Assembly: GCA_964388665.1 (NCBI GenBank)
Contig: CAYMBJ010000015.1
Location: 1 to 63,674, forward strand
Reading direction: 5' to 3'
Source of the DNA: CALCCV01 sp964388665
GTDB taxonomy: Bacteria > Bdellovibrionota > Bdellovibrionia > Bdellovibrionales > Bdellovibrionaceae
Length of the DNA stretch: 63,674 nt
Positions 62,001 through 63,674 of the stretch are shown one piece after another. The notes beneath the pieces were generated by a model. The model ran no database searches and had not been told where the DNA came from. It worked only from the letters and a program-made list of their open reading frames with translations. The number at the start of each line of letters is the position of its first letter. The stretch's first letter is position 1. A program made the translations under genes and the position numbers.

Positions 62001-62407
62001 AGAATGCGTTTCAAAAGTACAAATCCACAAGCGTTCATAGTGCCAGCAAAGAAAAAATTCTACTTATGCTTTATGAAGGCGCGATCAAATTTACCAAACT
62101 TGCGATCAAGGCGACTGAAGAGAAGAAGATTGCTGAAAAGGGCTATAATATTGGACGGGCCTATGACATCGTAATGGAACTCAATAATAGTTTAGACCAC
62201 AAATTAGGAGGAGAGCTCTCATCTCAACTCGAGCAGCTCTATATGTACATTTTGGATGAATACACTAAAGGCAACATTGGCAGCAATCCCCAGCACTTTC
62301 ATAATGCCTTAAAAATTCTCGACAATCTGTACAAGGGCTGGCAAGGCGCGATTGAGCAATTGAAAAAAGATGCAGAGTCCATTGAACCTTCAAGTGTAAA
62401 CGAATAA
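61997..62407 (+). CDS. fliS: Flagellar export chaperone FliS
   Basis: 136 aa, four-helix protein that binds the flagellin C-terminus before export. It begins KNAFQKYKSTSVHSASKEKILLMLYEGAIKFTKLA, the family signature, with NIGRAYDIVMELNNSLDHKLGGELSSQLEQLYMYILDEY following. AGGTGAT lies upstream of the ATG. Confidence 0.95.
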   Translation: MKNAFQKYKSTSVHSASKEKILLMLYEGAIKFTKLAIKATEEKKIAEKGYNIGRAYDIVMELNNSLDHKLGGELSSQLEQLYMYILDEYTKGNIGSNPQHFHNALKILDNLYKGWQGAIEQLKKDAESIEPSSVNE

Positions 62408-62411
62408 AAGG

Positions 62412-62846
62412 ATGAAAAATTTTATGGTGCAAAAAATCATAGACCTCGTACATCACAAAAATCACTTTCTTGAGAAATTCTTTTCTCTTAATGACACGCA
62501 GATAACAGGTCTAATGAGTGCTGAGTTTCAGGGCTTAGAGCATTTTTATCAGGCCCGCGAAAATCTGCTAAAAATCATTGGTGAGGTCGATCAAAAACTG
62601 TCTGGAATGCTGGAACAGCGCATGAGCATTCAGCCGGAGGATCGCCACACTTTGCGCCAAGCGCTTGATAAAAAGGATCATTTGGTAAAGGAAATCATCT
62701 CTCAAGACTTAAAGATCATGTCCCTTATTCAAAAAGCCAAAGATGCAATCATCTCTGAACTCAAAGAGGTGCGCCAAGCCAAGCAGACGATTGGCAAATA
62801 TCGGTCGCGCATCAGCTCCAACATCGGTCTTGACGACGAGCTTTAA
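62412..62846 (+). CDS. FliT/FlgN-like flagellar chaperone candidate
   Basis: 144 aa, all helical with heptad-like hydrophobic spacing (YQARENLLKIIGEVDQKL, LRQALDKKDHLVKEIISQDLKIMSLIQKAKDAI). It starts 5 bp after fliS, the usual place of FliT or FlgN. No motif beyond the helical pattern is decisive. The ATG at 62412 sits right behind AAAGG; ATG 62424 is the alternative. Confidence 0.6.
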   Translation: MKNFMVQKIIDLVHHKNHFLEKFFSLNDTQITGLMSAEFQGLEHFYQARENLLKIIGEVDQKLSGMLEQRMSIQPEDRHTLRQALDKKDHLVKEIISQDLKIMSLIQKAKDAIISELKEVRQAKQTIGKYRSRISSNIGLDDEL

Positions 62847-62857
62847 AACAGGCTACC

Positions 62858-62892
62858 TACCCCCCAAGCAACAACATGCTGAGGGGTATTTT
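62858..62892 (+). terminator. Terminator-like hairpin overlapping the next ribosome binding site
   Basis: TACCCC (from 62858) pairs with GGGGTA (62883-62888) and AGCA with TGCT inside, followed by TTTT. The GGGG is also the likely Shine-Dalgarno of the NADAR gene at 62894, so folding would hide it. Confidence 0.6.
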
Positions 62893-62893
62893 C

Positions 62894-63673
62894 ATGTCTT
62901 TGATTTCTGCCATTACACCTATTCTTGCCTTTACAATTTTGACTGTTTCCTGGTCCAACGCTTGCGAAACTTCGGCAACTCCATTGCTTGCCAACTTGGT
63001 TAACGAGTCCGATCAGAATTCACCGATGGTGGACCCAAGCTCCAACTATCCAAAAGAATGGTGGGCTGAGTTTCCAGAGGATCAAAAGGAGTCTTGGGAA
63101 ATATTGCCCCAAGAAGCCGGACCTGGCGAAGTCATCTTATCCAAACGCACCGAACTCGGTATTCTTTCTAATTTTGCAGCTACCCCGTTTGAACTGGATG
63201 GCCATCGTTACGCAAGCCTTGAGGGATTTTGGCAAATGATGAAATTTCCAGATTCTGCAATCGAAAATGATCCGCGCAATGACAGCAGCATCAATTGGCC
63301 AATGAGCAGAAATGAAGTGGCAAATCTTGTCTCCTTTGACGCCAAAAAGGCCGGCGATTTTGGCAGCCAGGTTATGAAAACTTTGCAGATTGATTTTGTT
63401 TCTTATCTAGGAAATAAGATGGTTTATCGGCAACAAGGAGAGAGTGAGTTCTATCAGTTGATAGTTCGTGCAACCCGAGCCAAAATCGCACAGAACCCAG
63501 AAGTAAAACGAATCTTGCTGGCCACAGGAGATCTGAAGCTGCGACCTGACCACCTTGAGGACCCCAATGGGGCTCTGGCTTGGAAATACTACCAGATTTA
63601 CATGAAATTGCGCACCGAACTTAAACTGGTCCCTTTGTGTGTGAGGCCGCCTGACGGGCGGCTGCATCCTTAG
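62894..63673 (+). CDS. NADAR (YbiA-like) domain protein with signal peptide
   Basis: 259 aa. ATG 62894, seven bases after GGGG, starts a hydrophobic signal (MSLISAITPILAFTILTVSWSNA) cut before CETS; a Cys directly after the cleavage site leaves lipidation open. The NADAR domain begins at about residue 80: GILSNFAATPFELDGHRYASLEGFWQMMKF, with later KMVYRQQGESEFYQL and ILLATGDLKLRPDH. Known NADAR proteins act in the cytoplasm on N-glycosides or ADP-ribosylated guanosine; an exported version is unusual. The last base of its stop lies one base before the window ends. Confidence 0.85.
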   Translation: MSLISAITPILAFTILTVSWSNACETSATPLLANLVNESDQNSPMVDPSSNYPKEWWAEFPEDQKESWEILPQEAGPGEVILSKRTELGILSNFAATPFELDGHRYASLEGFWQMMKFPDSAIENDPRNDSSINWPMSRNEVANLVSFDAKKAGDFGSQVMKTLQIDFVSYLGNKMVYRQQGESEFYQLIVRATRAKIAQNPEVKRILLATGDLKLRPDHLEDPNGALAWKYYQIYMKLRTELKLVPLCVRPPDGRLHP

Positions 63674-63674
63674 A

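Noticed and set aside
1..63674. CRISPR array
   Set aside because: No regularly spaced direct repeats with unique spacers of constant length were seen; the repeats found are dispersed or palindromic.

Overview
The window looks like chromosomal DNA of a Bdellovibrio-like bacterium (phylum Bdellovibrionota). The evidence is a TIGR02147/DUF4423-type regulator beside a secreted protein with a GNGGNAGD motif, a flagellin-flaG-fliD-fliS block, many lipoproteins and secreted hydrolases, a split dcw (division and cell wall) cluster, and roughly balanced base composition. This assignment rests on gene content only. No rRNA or complete mobile element is present; one tRNA is.

Layout. 1-0.27 kb: an intergenic end with tandem GGGTGGTCA-type repeats that may be the edge of an IS21-like element. 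0.27-16.0 kb: after one small secreted protein, an almost gapless minus-strand run of fifteen genes. In transcription order it encodes a TPR protein, a Rossmann-type protein, two GT9 glycosyltransferases with a small ORF between them, an unknown helical protein, a histidine kinase/response regulator pair, RsmD, CoaD, an aspartate aminotransferase, FtsQ, FtsA, FtsZ and an LpxH-type phosphoesterase with no canonical start codon. 16.1-25.9 kb: an accessory block with a PilZ protein, the TIGR02147 regulator, a HELFH protease/barrel protein, a lipoprotein, a lysine-rich protein, a C15-type peptidase, a small PBP-like protein, a porin, a histidine kinase and a secreted DUF1028-like protein. It is bordered by repeated palindromic elements. 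26.0-32.5 kb: the other half of the dcw cluster (mraY, murD, a lipoprotein, ftsW, murC, murB). murG is missing from its usual place between ftsW and murC. 32.7-45.0 kb: tldD/pmbA, a histone-H1-like protein, a lipoprotein, and a glycine-cleavage operon gcvP-(GT9)-(Rsm22-like)-gcvT-gcvH, then tRNA-Leu(UAG). 45.0-58.2 kb: an accessory region with a tRNA-adjacent 100-nt hairpin, an animal-type haem peroxidase, a subtilisin-like lipoprotein protease, degenerate SDR and alpha/beta-hydrolase proteins, a pseudo-receiver/cNMP-binding protein, a histidine phosphatase, a glutathione peroxidase, and a three-gene GH3 synthetase/enolase-superfamily/alpha-beta-hydrolase operon. 58.5-63.7 kb: flagellar filament genes (flagellin with a sigma-28 promoter, flaG, fliD, fliS, a FliT/FlgN-like chaperone) and a secreted NADAR-domain protein.

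How the genes work together. MraY, MurD, MurC, MurB and FtsW make and flip or polymerise peptidoglycan precursors, and FtsQ/A/Z build the divisome; the two halves lie about 20 kb apart. The GT9/TPR genes probably modify a surface glycan or flagellin. The glycine-cleavage proteins P, T and H form three of the four components of that system (the L protein is not here). The filament genes form an export, cap and chaperone set.

Most worth following up: the GH3/enolase/Cys-nucleophile hydrolase operon (possibly N-acyl-amino-acid chemistry), the regulator/HELFH-barrel/propeller-lipoprotein operon, the secreted NADAR protein, the LpxH frame lacking AUG/GUG/UUG directly behind the ftsZ stop, and three families of intergenic palindromes or repeats.
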